Part shown: piece after piece, positions 32,438 to 41,769 of the stretch | Numbering within the stretch: position 1 is the first letter of the stretch | Layout: the number at the start of each line of letters is the position of its first letter | From: JAATGI01 sp036510675 | GTDB taxonomy: Bacteria; Pseudomonadota; Alphaproteobacteria; ATCC43930; CGMCC-115725 | DNA length: 64,000 nt | Direction: 5' to 3' | Assembly (NCBI GenBank): GCA_036510675.1 | Contig: DATCDN010000138.1 | Location: forward strand, 1-64,000 | The notes under the pieces: model-generated | The model's database searches: none | What the model was told of the DNA's origin: nothing | The model's input: only the letters and a program-made list of their open reading frames with translations | Made by a program: the position numbers and the translations under genes

Positions 32438-33622
32438 CTACGCCGCGATCGACGCATGGGCCTCGAACCAGGCGGGGATTTTGTCGCCGCCGATCGGCCG
32501 CGAGATGTAATAGCCCTGGGCCGCATCGCAGCCCGCCTTGGCGAGCAACCGCAGCGCCTCCACCGTCTCGACGCCCTCGGCGACGACCTTGAGGCCCAGC
32601 CGATGCGACAGATCGATGACGGCATGGACGATCGCCGCGTTCTCGCGCGAGGTCGGGCAATCGATGACGAAGCTCTTGTCGATCTTCACCTCGGAAAACG
32701 GCAGCCGCTGCAATTGCGACAGCGACGAGTAGCCGGTGCCGAAATCGTCGATCGACAGGCCGACGCCCTTGAGGCGCAGCCGCGTCAGCATGTCCGTCGC
32801 CTGATCGGCGTTGCGCATCGCCGCCGTCTCGGTCAGCTCCAGAATGAGCTGGCGCGGCTCGAAGCCGGACGCCGCCGGGCCACGCGACAGCAAGTCGGCC
32901 AGATCGTCGCTATCGACATTCTTGGCGGAGAGATTGACCGCGACGGTCACCGATAATTGCATCGCCGACCAGGCCTCGCGCTGGCGGATCGCTTCGCTCA
33001 AGACCCATTGGGTCAGGCGATGGATGATCTCGCTCTCTTCCGCCGCCGGAATGAAGCTCATCGGCGGCACCAGCCCTAGCTCGGGGTGGCGCCAGCGCAC
33101 CAGCGCCTCGACCCCGAACGGCCGCATCGTGTCGAGTGCGATCTTGGGCTGATATTCCAGATAAAGCTCGCCCGCGTCGATCGCCTCCGCGAGGCGCAGT
33201 GGCGTCACCGCGCCGGCATCGTGCATCGCCTTGCGCAGCACCTGCGTCAAATCCTCGATCAGCACCGGCTTGCGCAGCACGCCCGCCATGTTGAGGCCGC
33301 GCGCCGCCCCAAGCCGATTGGCGGCGTCGAGAATCTTATCATCGAAGCCGCTGATGATCAGGATGCGCGCGGTGATCCGTTCATCGGCGAGGAAGCGCAA
33401 CAACTCGACCCCGTCGATATCGGGCATGCCGAGATCGAGAATGATCAGCGCCGGGCGCCAGTTGCGCACCCGCTGTTTGAAATCGGCTGGATCGCTGGTG
33501 ACGATGACGTCGAAGCCGGCGCGGCGCGCGACCCGGCCGATGAAGGTGCCGACCGCCGGCTCGTCATCGATGACAATCAGGCGACTGGCGGTCACCGCCA
33601 TCCGAACATCATCCATGGGCAT
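32438..33622 (-). CDS. Response regulator with EAL cyclic-di-GMP phosphodiesterase domain
   Basis: The 394-residue protein has an N-terminal receiver (about residues 12-130, phospho-acceptor in LIILDLGMPDIDG) and a C-terminal EAL domain (about 140-385). Catalytic motifs are present: FGVEALVRWRHPE, VNLSAKNVD, LELTETAAM, IDDFGTGYSSL, KIDKSFV, VVAEGVET and GYYISRP. It should degrade cyclic di-GMP. No kinase gene is adjacent. It is convergent with the VOC gene, 12 bases apart. Confidence 0.93.
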   Translation of the reverse strand: MPMDDVRMAVTASRLIVIDDEPAVGTFIGRVARRAGFDVIVTSDPADFKQRVRNWRPALIILDLGMPDIDGVELLRFLADERITARILIISGFDDKILDAANRLGAARGLNMAGVLRKPVLIEDLTQVLRKAMHDAGAVTPLRLAEAIDAGELYLEYQPKIALDTMRPFGVEALVRWRHPELGLVPPMSFIPAAEESEIIHRLTQWVLSEAIRQREAWSAMQLSVTVAVNLSAKNVDSDDLADLLSRGPAASGFEPRQLILELTETAAMRNADQATDMLTRLRLKGVGLSIDDFGTGYSSLSQLQRLPFSEVKIDKSFVIDCPTSRENAAIVHAVIDLSHRLGLKVVAEGVETVEALRLLAKAGCDAAQGYYISRPIGGDKIPAWFEAHASIAA

Positions 33623-33738
33623 ATCTTTAGGTTGTTTTACGAAATTATTTCTCTCGTAAACCGAGCATCGATGGCAAGCACCGAGTGGTTAATGAAGCGA
33701 CCCGATCCCTCCGCGCTGTTAATGTTTGACGCGACGAT

Positions 33739-34746
33739 CTACGCCAAGCTGATGATGATCTTGCCGAAATGCTTGGCCGATTGCAGGTGTTGAAACGCCG
33801 CCTTCGCGTCGGCGAAGGGGAACATTTTGTCGATCACCGGCTTCAGGTGATTGACGGCAATGGCGCGGTTCATGGCCTGAAACATCTGGGTCGAGCCGAC
33901 CGAGATGCCCTGCACATTGGCGCGCTTCGCCAGGATCATCATCGGGTTGAAATCGCCTTGCGGCTGCGACAGCACGCCGATCATGCTGATCTTGCCGCCA
34001 TTCCTGATGGCGCCGAGCGAGCGCATGAAGGTGCCCGCGCCGCCGACCTCGACCACCTGATCGACGCCGCCCTTGGTGATCTCCACCGCCGCCTTGTCCC
34101 ATTCCGGCGTGGTCTTGTAATTGATGCCGTGCGCCGCGCCGAGGGTTTTGGCCCGCGCCAGCTTGTCGTCGCTCGAGGAGGTGGCGATGATTTCGGCGCC
34201 CATCATGCGGGCGAATTGCAGCGCGAAAATCGAGACGCCGCCGGTGCCTTGCACCAGCACGATGTCGCCGGCCTTGGTCCAGCCATGCTCGACCACCGCG
34301 TGCCACGCCGTCACCGCGGCACAGGGCAGGCTCGCGCCTTCCTGCAAGGATAGATGCGGCGGCAACTTCACCACGCCCATTTCATCCAGCACGACATAAT
34401 CGGCCAGCATACCGTCGATGGTGCCGCCCAGCGCGTGACCGGAATTTTCAGGTGCCGGCTCGCCGCCATACCAACGCTGGGAAAAATTGCCCGCGACTTT
34501 GTCGCCGACCTTGAAGTGCGTGACGCCGGGGCCGATCTCGGCCACCTCGCCGGCACCGTCCGACAGTGGGATAACATTCTCCTTGGTCGGCGCCCGATAA
34601 TTGCCGGAGGCGATGGCAAGATCGCGATAATTCAGCGAACACGCCGCAACTTTGATCAACACCTGGCGGTGCCCCGGCTTCGGCTGTGGCAGATCGACTT
34701 GGGTCAGGCCGTCCAAACCCTTGGACGTCAATTGATAGGCGCGCAT
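33739..34746 (-). CDS. Zinc-type alcohol dehydrogenase-like MDR protein
   Basis: The 335-residue oxidoreductase has the MDR layout: a GroES-like N-terminal domain (SLNYRDLAIASGNYRAP, VIPLSDGAGEVAEIG) and a Rossmann domain with VLVQGTGGVSIFALQFARMM. The usual cysteine-histidine zinc ligands of classical alcohol dehydrogenases are not obvious, so it may be zinc-independent. The substrate is unknown. It is separated from another MDR gene by the inverted repeat at 34768-34845. Confidence 0.87.
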   Translation of the reverse strand: MRAYQLTSKGLDGLTQVDLPQPKPGHRQVLIKVAACSLNYRDLAIASGNYRAPTKENVIPLSDGAGEVAEIGPGVTHFKVGDKVAGNFSQRWYGGEPAPENSGHALGGTIDGMLADYVVLDEMGVVKLPPHLSLQEGASLPCAAVTAWHAVVEHGWTKAGDIVLVQGTGGVSIFALQFARMMGAEIIATSSSDDKLARAKTLGAAHGINYKTTPEWDKAAVEITKGGVDQVVEVGGAGTFMRSLGAIRNGGKISMIGVLSQPQGDFNPMMILAKRANVQGISVGSTQMFQAMNRAIAVNHLKPVIDKMFPFADAKAAFQHLQSAKHFGKIIISLA

Positions 34747-34767
34747 GGAAGTCTCCTTTGTATTCTA

Positions 34768-34845
34768 CCACCCCGACGAAAGTCGGGGTCCATTCTTCCG
34801 CTTCTCTCGTGCGACCAGGATGGACCCCGACTTTCGTCGGGGTGG
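34768..34845. repeat. Perfect 26-bp inverted repeat with palindromic arms
   Basis: The arms at 34768-34793 and 34820-34845 are exact complements, with 26 bases between them. Each arm contains its own hairpin, CCCCGAC-GAAA-GTCGGGG, next to TCCAT. The whole may form one long hairpin or a two-hairpin pair. It resembles REP/BIME-type dispersed repeats and shares the GGGTCCAT edge with the palindrome at 50919. It lies between two MDR genes on the same strand. Confidence 0.9.
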
Positions 34846-34882
34846 GTGCCAGAGCGTCTTTATGTCTTGACGGTTCTTTTTT

Positions 34883-35848
34883 CTAAACCGTCAGGACGAT
34901 TTTGCCGAAATGCTTGTTCGCGCTCATGTATTGCAGCGCGGCCGCCGTCTCATCGAGTGCGAATGTCCGGTCGAGCGGCAGACGCAGCGTGCCGTCCTCG
35001 ACGAAGTGCCAAATATCGTCCCGCATCAGCCGCGCGATCTCGCGAACTTCCTCGAGGCTGCGCGTGCGGAACGTGACGCCGATATAGTCGATGCGCTTCA
35101 GCGCATGAAGATTGAAATCGAAATCGCCGCTGGTGCCGCCCAGCCGCCCGACATTGACGATACGGCCGAGAATCGCGCACGCCTTCATATTGTCGTTCAT
35201 CACGCCGCCCGACACCTGATCGACGATCAGATCGACGCCGGTGCCGGTCGCCTTCATCGCCTGCTCCGCCCAACTCGCATGCTTGGAGTCGAGCGCGAGG
35301 TCGGCGCCATAATCGGTCAGGCGCGCCCGGCGCTCGGCGCTGGTCGAGGTGCCGATCACCATGCGCGCGCCCTTGGCCTTGGCGATTTGCATCGCCATCA
35401 GCCCGACGCCGCTCGACGCGCCCTGGATCAGTACCGCCTCGCCGGCGCGCAGCCGCCCGTTGGTGACGACCGCGTTGTGCATGGTCAGCAGCGCGATGGG
35501 CAGCGTCACGGCCTCCTGGTAATCGAGCCCCCGGGGCAGCAGATTGACCCGGCCCCAATCGGTCACCGCGTGCTCGGCCCAGGCGCCGGGGCCGGAACAG
35601 GTGACGCGGTCGCCGGCCTTCACGCCCTTGACCTCGGCGCCCACCGCCTCGACCTCGCCCGCGAATTCCATGCCCAGCACGGCGCCGACGCCGCCCGAAT
35701 TGCCATGCTTCTGGCCATGGGCCTGGCTGATATCCGCCCGGTTCAGCGCCGCCACCCGCACCCTGACCAGCACCTCGTTCGCCTTCGGCGCGGGTGTCGG
35801 CACTTCGCGAATCGCCAAGCCTTGTTCCGTCGCTACCGCCGCTTTCAT
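34883..35848 (-). CDS. Quinone oxidoreductase-like MDR protein
   Basis: The 321-residue zinc-independent MDR oxidoreductase has AALNRADISQAHGQ in the GroES-like domain, the nucleotide motif LIQGASSGVGLMAMQIAKAK, and the ending MSANKHFGKIVLTV typical of the quinone-reductase/PIG3 group. It would use NADPH. ATG 35848 was chosen over 35866 because MKAAVATEQGLA is the usual opening. It ends in the same SAxKHFGKI motif as the preceding MDR protein. Confidence 0.87.
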   Translation of the reverse strand: MKAAVATEQGLAIREVPTPAPKANEVLVRVRVAALNRADISQAHGQKHGNSGGVGAVLGMEFAGEVEAVGAEVKGVKAGDRVTCSGPGAWAEHAVTDWGRVNLLPRGLDYQEAVTLPIALLTMHNAVVTNGRLRAGEAVLIQGASSGVGLMAMQIAKAKGARMVIGTSTSAERRARLTDYGADLALDSKHASWAEQAMKATGTGVDLIVDQVSGGVMNDNMKACAILGRIVNVGRLGGTSGDFDFNLHALKRIDYIGVTFRTRSLEEVREIARLMRDDIWHFVEDGTLRLPLDRTFALDETAAALQYMSANKHFGKIVLTV

Positions 35849-35990
35849 GCCGCCGCTCCCATTCATTCGAGTTGGCGCGGACTGTAGAGCGTTCGCCCCG
35901 GCGGCGAAATCATCTCGTCATATTTTTGCGGTAGGCGAAGAACCGGGCATCGTCCATCATCTGTTAAGGTTCGGCGCGCACGATGGCGCC

Positions 35991-36314
35991 ATGTCGCTAT
36001 CCGATTATACTGCCACGCGGGTGTTCGAATCGCCGTTCCTGCGCCGCACCGAGATGGTCAGCGGCAGCGCGGTCATCAGCACGCTACTGCTCGGCCCGCT
36101 CTATTATTGGCGCAAGCAGGCGCCGATCGAGGCCACCATTCTCTTCACCGCCAACCTGATCCTGTTCGTGGTGTCGCTGCAAAACTGGAGCAGCGGCCCG
36201 TTCGCGACCAGCTATCCGGGACTGATCCTGTGGCTCGGCTCGGCCCTCTTGGCGCCAATCCTGTTGCCGCTGTGCTATCGCCGCAAGGGCTGGATCGAGA
36301 TCGTCGTCATTTGA
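35991..36314 (+). CDS. Small membrane protein of unknown function
   Basis: The 107-residue protein has about three hydrophobic segments (roughly residues 25-41, 48-64 and 78-96), linked by YYWRKQAPIEA and QNWSSGPFATSYPG, and the ending CYRRKGWIEIVVI. No family was recognised. ATG 35991 is the start that leaves a whole membrane protein; the longer open frame upstream is antisense to the MDR gene. It overlaps the convergent M23-like gene by 8 bases. Confidence 0.6.
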   Translation: MSLSDYTATRVFESPFLRRTEMVSGSAVISTLLLGPLYYWRKQAPIEATILFTANLILFVVSLQNWSSGPFATSYPGLILWLGSALLAPILLPLCYRRKGWIEIVVI

Positions 36315-37125
36315 CCGCGCCCGGCATCGGGCCGGCGGCCAGCATCGGGTCCAGCGCGGTCGCATACCAATAGACACCCCAATGGAGATTGGGCCCGGTG
36401 GCGCGGCCAGTGGCGCCGACCGCCCCAATGACCTGCCCCGCCGCGACATGCTGGCCCGCATGGACCGCGATCGCGGAGAGATGAATGTAGAGCGTCGCCA
36501 GGCCATAGCCGTGATCGATTACCACGGTGCCGCCATCGAGCACGAAGTCGGGCGCCGCCAGCGTCACCGTGCCGCCCGCCGGGGCCTTGACCGGCGTGCC
36601 GGCGGGCACCGCGATATCGGTGCCGAGATGCGGCGCGCGCGGCTCGCCATCGAGGATGCGCTGGCTGCCATAGAAGCCGGAGATCGCCCCGACCACCGGC
36701 CATCGCAGCTTGGCCTCGAAATCGCGGCCATCGCTATCGACCCGGTGGGTCGCGCCGATCGCCGCCTGGTCGTGCTTGATGCGCGCCAGCGTTTCGGGAT
36801 CGGGCGTGACCTGGTTCTTCGGCAAGCCATTGATGCGCTGAATCCGATAATGCTGCGTGGCGACCGCGAGATCGCGATGCGCGCGCGTGCCGTCGCGATA
36901 AATGACATCCAGCACCGCCCGCGCCGGCGCTTCGCGGCCGAAGCCGAACACGAAGGCGCCGTCGGGCGCGACCCGGATGGCGCGGCCATCGAGCGTGACG
37001 CGGGCGCCCGCCTCGGTCTGACCGTGGATCAGCCCGCCTTGCTCCAGCGGCCCGTCGAGCGTCAGCGTGCCGGCCAGCGCGGGCGCGGCCCAGGCCAGCA
37101 CCACCAGGATTGGCCACCACTTCAC
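36307..37125 (-). CDS. M23-family (LytM-like) peptidase or peptidase-like protein
   Basis: The 272-residue secreted protein has a signal peptide (about residues 1-18, ending APALA) and a C-terminal LytM/M23 domain (about 160-262). Zinc ligands H166 and D170 (HLGTD) and H248 are present, as is H215 in LYIHLS. The HxH motif reads N246-L-H248, so the first, catalytic histidine is asparagine. The protein may be a regulator of other peptidoglycan hydrolases rather than an active endopeptidase. The start is GTG 37125, overlapping the xseA stop in GTGA. Confidence 0.88.
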   Translation of the reverse strand: MKWWPILVVLAWAAPALAGTLTLDGPLEQGGLIHGQTEAGARVTLDGRAIRVAPDGAFVFGFGREAPARAVLDVIYRDGTRAHRDLAVATQHYRIQRINGLPKNQVTPDPETLARIKHDQAAIGATHRVDSDGRDFEAKLRWPVVGAISGFYGSQRILDGEPRAPHLGTDIAVPAGTPVKAPAGGTVTLAAPDFVLDGGTVVIDHGYGLATLYIHLSAIAVHAGQHVAAGQVIGAVGATGRATGPNLHWGVYWYATALDPMLAAGPMPGAVK

Positions 37126-38510
37126 AGCAGCTTGCCTTGCTTGGCCGGGGTCGCGACCGTCACCTTGCCATCGTGGAATTCGAGCGAAAAGGCCGCGTCC
37201 GAGTTCATCTTCGCGGCGTCGATGACGATCCTGCCCTTGGCGTCGCGCACGATCGCATAGCCGCGCAGCAGCGGCTTTCGCAACGCCTGATAGGCCGTCA
37301 TCAGGCGCCCGGCGATGTGGTCGGCGCGGTTGCGGTGCTGCGCCAGCTGGCGATCGAGCGCCGTCTTGAGACGCGGCGCCAAATCCTCGACCCGCTTCGC
37401 CGTGCGCGCCAATTCGTCGCGCAGAAGATTGCCGTTCACCCGCGCGCCCAGCGCCCGCAAGGTCCGATCGGCCTGGCGCAGCCATGCCTTGGCACCCAGC
37501 TCCAGCCGTTCGGCACGATCGTCGAGCCGCTGATGCGCGGCGTTGATGAGGCTCATCGGCTCTGGCAGCCCGCGCCCCAGCCCTTCGATCCGCAGATGGT
37601 CCTGCGCCAAGCGCCGCGCCATCGCGCCGGCGACGCGGCCGCTCAGCGCCGCCGTCTCGGCGACGAGGTCGAGCCGCACCGGCACCGCCATTTCCGCCGC
37701 CGCGGTCGGGGTCGGCGCGCGGCGATCCGAGGCGTAATCGATCAGCGTCGTATCGGTCTCATGCCCCACCGCCGAGATGAGGGGGATGGCCGATGCCGCC
37801 GCCGCGCGCACCACGATTTCCTCGTTGAACGCCATCAGATCTTCAAGGCTGCCGCCGCCGCGCGCGACGATCAGCAGATCGGGCCGCGGTACCCGCCCAC
37901 CGGGCTCAATCGCGTTAAAGCCGGCGATCGCCGCCGCGACGTCGCGCGCCGCCGTCTCGCCCTGCACCGCGACGGGCCATAGCAGGACATGGCGCGGAAA
38001 GCGATCGGCGAGGCGATGCAGAATGTCACGGATGACGGCGCCCGTGGGCGAGGTGACGACGCCGATCACCTCGGGCAGATAGGGCAGCTTTTTCTTGCGC
38101 GCCTCATCGAACAGCCCCTCGGCGGCGAGGGCGCGGCGCCGGTCCTCCAGCAATTTCAGCAAGGCGCCGACCCCGGCCAGCTCGACGCTCTCGATCACCA
38201 GTTGATAGCGCGAGCGGCTGGGATAGGTGGTGAGGCGGCCGGTGCACACCACCTCCATGCCGTCCGCGGGCTGGAGACGAATCCGCGCCATGGTGGTACG
38301 CCAGATCACGCCGTCGAGCACGGCATCGGCATCCTTGAGGGCGAGATAGCAATGGCCCGACGAATGGCGCTTGCAGCCGGAGATTTCGCCGCGCACCCGG
38401 ACATAGGAAAAATTCTGTTCGATATTGCGCTTCAGGGCCTGCGACAGTTCGCCGACCGTCCATTCCGGCAGATTGGGGCGCAGCTCGGGCGCAGGAGGGC
38501 TTTCCGTCAT
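37122..38510 (-). CDS. xseA: Exodeoxyribonuclease VII large subunit
   Basis: The 462-residue protein has an N-terminal OB domain (about residues 20-115, with ISGCKRHSSGHCYLALKD) and then the Exonuc_VII_L catalytic domain: EVIGVVTSPTGAVIRDILHR, the glycine-rich VARGGGSLEDL, and ISAVGHETDTTLIDYASDRR. A long helical part and a C-terminal strand GYAIVRDAKGRIV follow. It degrades single-stranded DNA together with the small subunit XseB, which is not in this window. It is divergent from purD across 43 bases. Confidence 0.95.
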   Translation of the reverse strand: MTESPPAPELRPNLPEWTVGELSQALKRNIEQNFSYVRVRGEISGCKRHSSGHCYLALKDADAVLDGVIWRTTMARIRLQPADGMEVVCTGRLTTYPSRSRYQLVIESVELAGVGALLKLLEDRRRALAAEGLFDEARKKKLPYLPEVIGVVTSPTGAVIRDILHRLADRFPRHVLLWPVAVQGETAARDVAAAIAGFNAIEPGGRVPRPDLLIVARGGGSLEDLMAFNEEIVVRAAAASAIPLISAVGHETDTTLIDYASDRRAPTPTAAAEMAVPVRLDLVAETAALSGRVAGAMARRLAQDHLRIEGLGRGLPEPMSLINAAHQRLDDRAERLELGAKAWLRQADRTLRALGARVNGNLLRDELARTAKRVEDLAPRLKTALDRQLAQHRNRADHIAGRLMTAYQALRKPLLRGYAIVRDAKGRIVIDAAKMNSDAAFSLEFHDGKVTVATPAKQGKLL

Positions 38511-38553
38511 CGGCCGCTATGATACAACGCTCGCCGATGTCTCGGGAAAATTC

Positions 38554-39819
38554 ATGCGCGTTTTGCTGATCGGATCGGGCGGGCGGGAGCACGCGCTGGC
38601 CTGGGCGCTGGCCGCCTCGCCGCTGTGCGACAAGCTCTTTGCCGCACCGGGCAATCCCGGTATCGCGCGAGAGGCGGAATGCGTCGCGCTCGCCGCGAGC
38701 GATCTCGACGGCATCGTCGATTTCGCCCGTCGCGAGCGGATCGATTTCGTGGTGATCGGGCCGGAGGCGCCACTGGTGGCGGGGCTGGTGGATCGGCTGG
38801 CGGCGGCGGGCATCGCCGCCTTCGGCCCTAGCGCCGCCGCCGCGCAACTCGAAGCCTCGAAAGGCTTCACCAAGGACCTCGCCGCCGCCGCCGGCATCCC
38901 GACCGCCGCCTATCGCCGCTTCACCGATGCGCGCGCCGCGAAGGATTATGTCCACGCCCACGGCGCGCCGATCGTGGTGAAGGCGGACGGTCTTGCCGCC
39001 GGCAAGGGCGTGACGGTGGCCATGAGCATCGCCGACGCCGACGCCGCCATCGACGCGGCGCTGCTACACGACCGCTTCGGCGCGGCCGGCGCCGAAATCG
39101 TGGTCGAGGAATTTCTCGCGGGACCCGAGGCGAGTTTGCTGGCGCTGGTCGATGGCGTGAATATCCTGCCGCTGGTCTCGGCGCGCGATCACAAGCGCGT
39201 CGGCGATGGCGATACCGGGCCAAACACCGGCGGCATGGGCGCGATCTCGCCCGCGCCCGGCTTCACGCTGGCGATCGCGGCGGCCGCGCTCGACACCATT
39301 CTCAAGCCCGCGGTGGCGGCGATGGCGGCGCGCGGCACGCCGTTCAAGGGCGTGCTGTACGCCGGACTGATCCTGACGCCCGCCGGGCCGAAGCTGATCG
39401 AGTTCAATGTCCGCTTCGGCGATCCCGAGACCCAGGCGCTGCTGCCGCGCCTCAGAAGCGATCTGCTGCCGGCGCTGATCGCGGCGTGCGATGGCGATCT
39501 CAAGGATTTCGATCTGCGCTGGGACCCGCGCCCCTCGGTCTCGGTGGTGCTGGCGGCCAAGGGCTATCCCAACGCGCCGGCGACCGGCGGCGCCATTCGC
39601 GGGCTCGACGCCGCAACCACGGATGGCGACACGCTGATCTTTCACGCAGCGACGCGCCAGGATGGCGACACGCTGGTCGCCGATGGCGGCCGCGTGCTCA
39701 ACATCACCGCGCTGGGCGATACCGTGGCGGCGGCGCGCGTCCGCGCCTATGCCGCTATCGCGCGGATCGACTGGGCGGATGGGTTCTGTCGCCGCGACAT
39801 CGGGGCGGACGCGGAATGA
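38554..39819 (+). CDS. purD: Phosphoribosylamine-glycine ligase
   Basis: The 421-residue ATP-grasp enzyme makes glycinamide ribonucleotide in purine synthesis. The opening MRVLLIGSGGREHALAWALA is diagnostic. VVKADGLAAGKGVTVA, RDHKRVGDGDTGPNTGGMGA and EFNVRFGDPETQALLPRL follow in the usual order. ATG 38554 is the family start; the longer open frame lies over xseA. The length is typical. Confidence 0.96.
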   Translation: MRVLLIGSGGREHALAWALAASPLCDKLFAAPGNPGIAREAECVALAASDLDGIVDFARRERIDFVVIGPEAPLVAGLVDRLAAAGIAAFGPSAAAAQLEASKGFTKDLAAAAGIPTAAYRRFTDARAAKDYVHAHGAPIVVKADGLAAGKGVTVAMSIADADAAIDAALLHDRFGAAGAEIVVEEFLAGPEASLLALVDGVNILPLVSARDHKRVGDGDTGPNTGGMGAISPAPGFTLAIAAAALDTILKPAVAAMAARGTPFKGVLYAGLILTPAGPKLIEFNVRFGDPETQALLPRLRSDLLPALIAACDGDLKDFDLRWDPRPSVSVVLAAKGYPNAPATGGAIRGLDAATTDGDTLIFHAATRQDGDTLVADGGRVLNITALGDTVAAARVRAYAAIARIDWADGFCRRDIGADAE

Positions 39820-39882
39820 TCGCGGCCCTCGAAAATCTCTGGATCGCGCTCCGCTGGAACCGGCGGGAGCGCGGCGGCCAGT

Positions 39883-41070
39883 TCATTCCGCGCGCCGTAA
39901 CAGGGTCGAGGAAATAATCCCGAGCATCGCGGTCAACACGGCGCTGGTCGCGAACATCGCGCCATAGCCGAAGCCGGCGGAGATTTGCCCCGACAATATC
40001 GGGCCCAGCCCCTGGCCGATGAAATAGGCGGCGGCGAGCAGCGCCACCGAGGCGCCGCGCGCGTGCGGCGCCAACTCGGTGCTGAGGGTCTGCATGGTAT
40101 TGTGCAGCAGATAAAAGCCGAAGCCCGACAGCGCGAACAGCCCGGCCATGGCGAGCCACGGCACCGGCAGCGCCACGATGCCATAGCAGATGCCGACCAC
40201 GATGCCGCCGCCCGCCATCATGCGCCACGGGCCGAGCCACGCGATGATTTGGCGCGCGCTCAATCCGTAAATCAGCCCGCCCAAGGCATAGGAGGCGATG
40301 CACAAGCCGGCGGTCAGCGTGCCGCCCTGGCCGCGCGCCAGTAGTGTCGGCGCCACGAACGGAAAGACGCCGAACATGAACAACCCCTCGCACAGCACCG
40401 TGCCGCACACGATCGCCGCCCGCCGGCTGCTCAATAGGAAGGCATAATCCTGGACCGCGCGCGCGACCGAGAAGGTGCGTCGCGGCTCGTCGCGGCCGTG
40501 CAGGCGAAAGACGGCGGCGACGGCGATGGCGCCGGCGAACAGCGTCGTCATCGCGAAGACGCTGCGCCAGCCGGCATAAGAGGCGAGCGCCCCCGACAGC
40601 GCGGCGCCGCCCATCTGACCGGTGATGACGGCAATGACGAGGCGCGAAATCGCGATCTGGCGCCGCGCATAGGGCACGCGATCGCCGACCAGCGCGAACA
40701 CCACCGGCACAATGCCGCCCGCCACCGCGCCGCTGAACCCGCGCGCGACCAGCAGCGTCGTGAAGCTCGGCGCGATCGCGCACGCGGCGAAGCTCAGCGT
40801 CATCAGCATCAGGCAAATCTTGATGACGATCGATTTGCCGAAGGCATCGGCGATCGGTCCCAGCACCGGCTGGGTCAGCGCATAGGGAATGCCATAGACG
40901 GTGGCGAGCCACGCCGCCCGATGCAGCGTCACCGAAAACTGATCCGCGATCACCGGCAGCATCGGATCGACCGCCCGCACCGAGATATTCGCGGCGAAAC
41001 AGGCAAGCCCCAGCACGAACATCGGCAGGTAGGATTCCGCTTCAGACTGAGGAGCGATTGCCGATGCCAT
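39883..41070 (-). CDS. Major facilitator superfamily transporter
   Basis: The 395-residue transporter has about 12 membrane segments. The N-terminal half has the drug-efflux-type loop between segments 2 and 3 (PYALTQPVLGPIADAFGKSI) and RGFSGAVAGGIVPVVFALVG. A substrate cannot be assigned. It is convergent with purD. A short stretch of 63 bases without a gene separates its start from metW. Confidence 0.85.
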   Translation of the reverse strand: MASAIAPQSEAESYLPMFVLGLACFAANISVRAVDPMLPVIADQFSVTLHRAAWLATVYGIPYALTQPVLGPIADAFGKSIVIKICLMLMTLSFAACAIAPSFTTLLVARGFSGAVAGGIVPVVFALVGDRVPYARRQIAISRLVIAVITGQMGGAALSGALASYAGWRSVFAMTTLFAGAIAVAAVFRLHGRDEPRRTFSVARAVQDYAFLLSSRRAAIVCGTVLCEGLFMFGVFPFVAPTLLARGQGGTLTAGLCIASYALGGLIYGLSARQIIAWLGPWRMMAGGGIVVGICYGIVALPVPWLAMAGLFALSGFGFYLLHNTMQTLSTELAPHARGASVALLAAAYFIGQGLGPILSGQISAGFGYGAMFATSAVLTAMLGIISSTLLRRAE

Positions 41071-41133
41071 CGCGTATGGTCCTGATGTCGAGCGGCGGCC
41101 ACCGGCCGCGTCTCGCCCGACGCCCGATGACCG

Positions 41134-41769
41134 CTATCGCCGCAACAGGAACAGCGCCTGCTCGGCCAGGAGATTGGCGAGGCCGGCGCGCGGATTGAGA
41201 CGGAACGGGCGGCCCTCGCTGTCGAGCGTCAGGCTGCGCTCGATGGTGGCGCCCATCTCGTCGCACAGCGCGACGAAATCCAAGACCGTGCAGAAATGGA
41301 TGTTGGGCGTGTCGTACCAATTGGCGCCCAGGAACGGCGTGATCGGCATCCGCCCCCCGGTCAGCAGGCCGAGCCGCATGCGCCAATGGGCGAAATTCGG
41401 AAACGACACGATGGCGTGCCGGCCGATGCGGACCATGTCTTCCAGCACCACGCGCGGCCGATAGGTCGCCTGCAGCGTCTGGCTCAGCACGACATAGTCG
41501 AACGAATCCGAGGGATAGTCCCTGAGATCATGGTCGGCATCGCCCTGAATCACCGACAGCCCGCGCCGGACGCAGGCATTGACGCCACTCTGCGACAATT
41601 CCATGCCGCGCCCGTCAACGCCCTTCCATTGCGCGAGATAGGCCAGCAATTCGCCCTCGCCGCAGCCGATATCGAGAACGCGGCTGCCGCCATCGATCAT
41701 GGCGCCGACGAGCTGCAAATCACCGCGCAGCTGCTTCAGCGCGAAATTGCCGCCGCCATCGGGACTCAC
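41134..41769 (-). CDS. metW: Methionine biosynthesis protein MetW
   Basis: The 211-residue class I methyltransferase-like protein has the MetW pattern: SRVLDIGCGEGELLAYLAQ, FDYVVLSQTLQATYRP, GRHAIVSFPNFAHWRMRLGL and WYDTPNIHFCTVLDF. MetW works with MetX in homoserine acylation in many proteobacteria. It overlaps metX by 4 bases (ATGA), the usual arrangement. Confidence 0.93.
   Translation of the reverse strand: MSPDGGGNFALKQLRGDLQLVGAMIDGGSRVLDIGCGEGELLAYLAQWKGVDGRGMELSQSGVNACVRRGLSVIQGDADHDLRDYPSDSFDYVVLSQTLQATYRPRVVLEDMVRIGRHAIVSFPNFAHWRMRLGLLTGGRMPITPFLGANWYDTPNIHFCTVLDFVALCDEMGATIERSLTLDSEGRPFRLNPRAGLANLLAEQALFLLRR

Noticed and set aside
39816..39917. 33-codon frame (MIAALENLWIALRW) overlapping the purD stop
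   Set aside because: It has an ATGA overlap but is very short, runs into the 3' end of the convergent MFS gene and has no recognised family. Kept as a remote possibility only.
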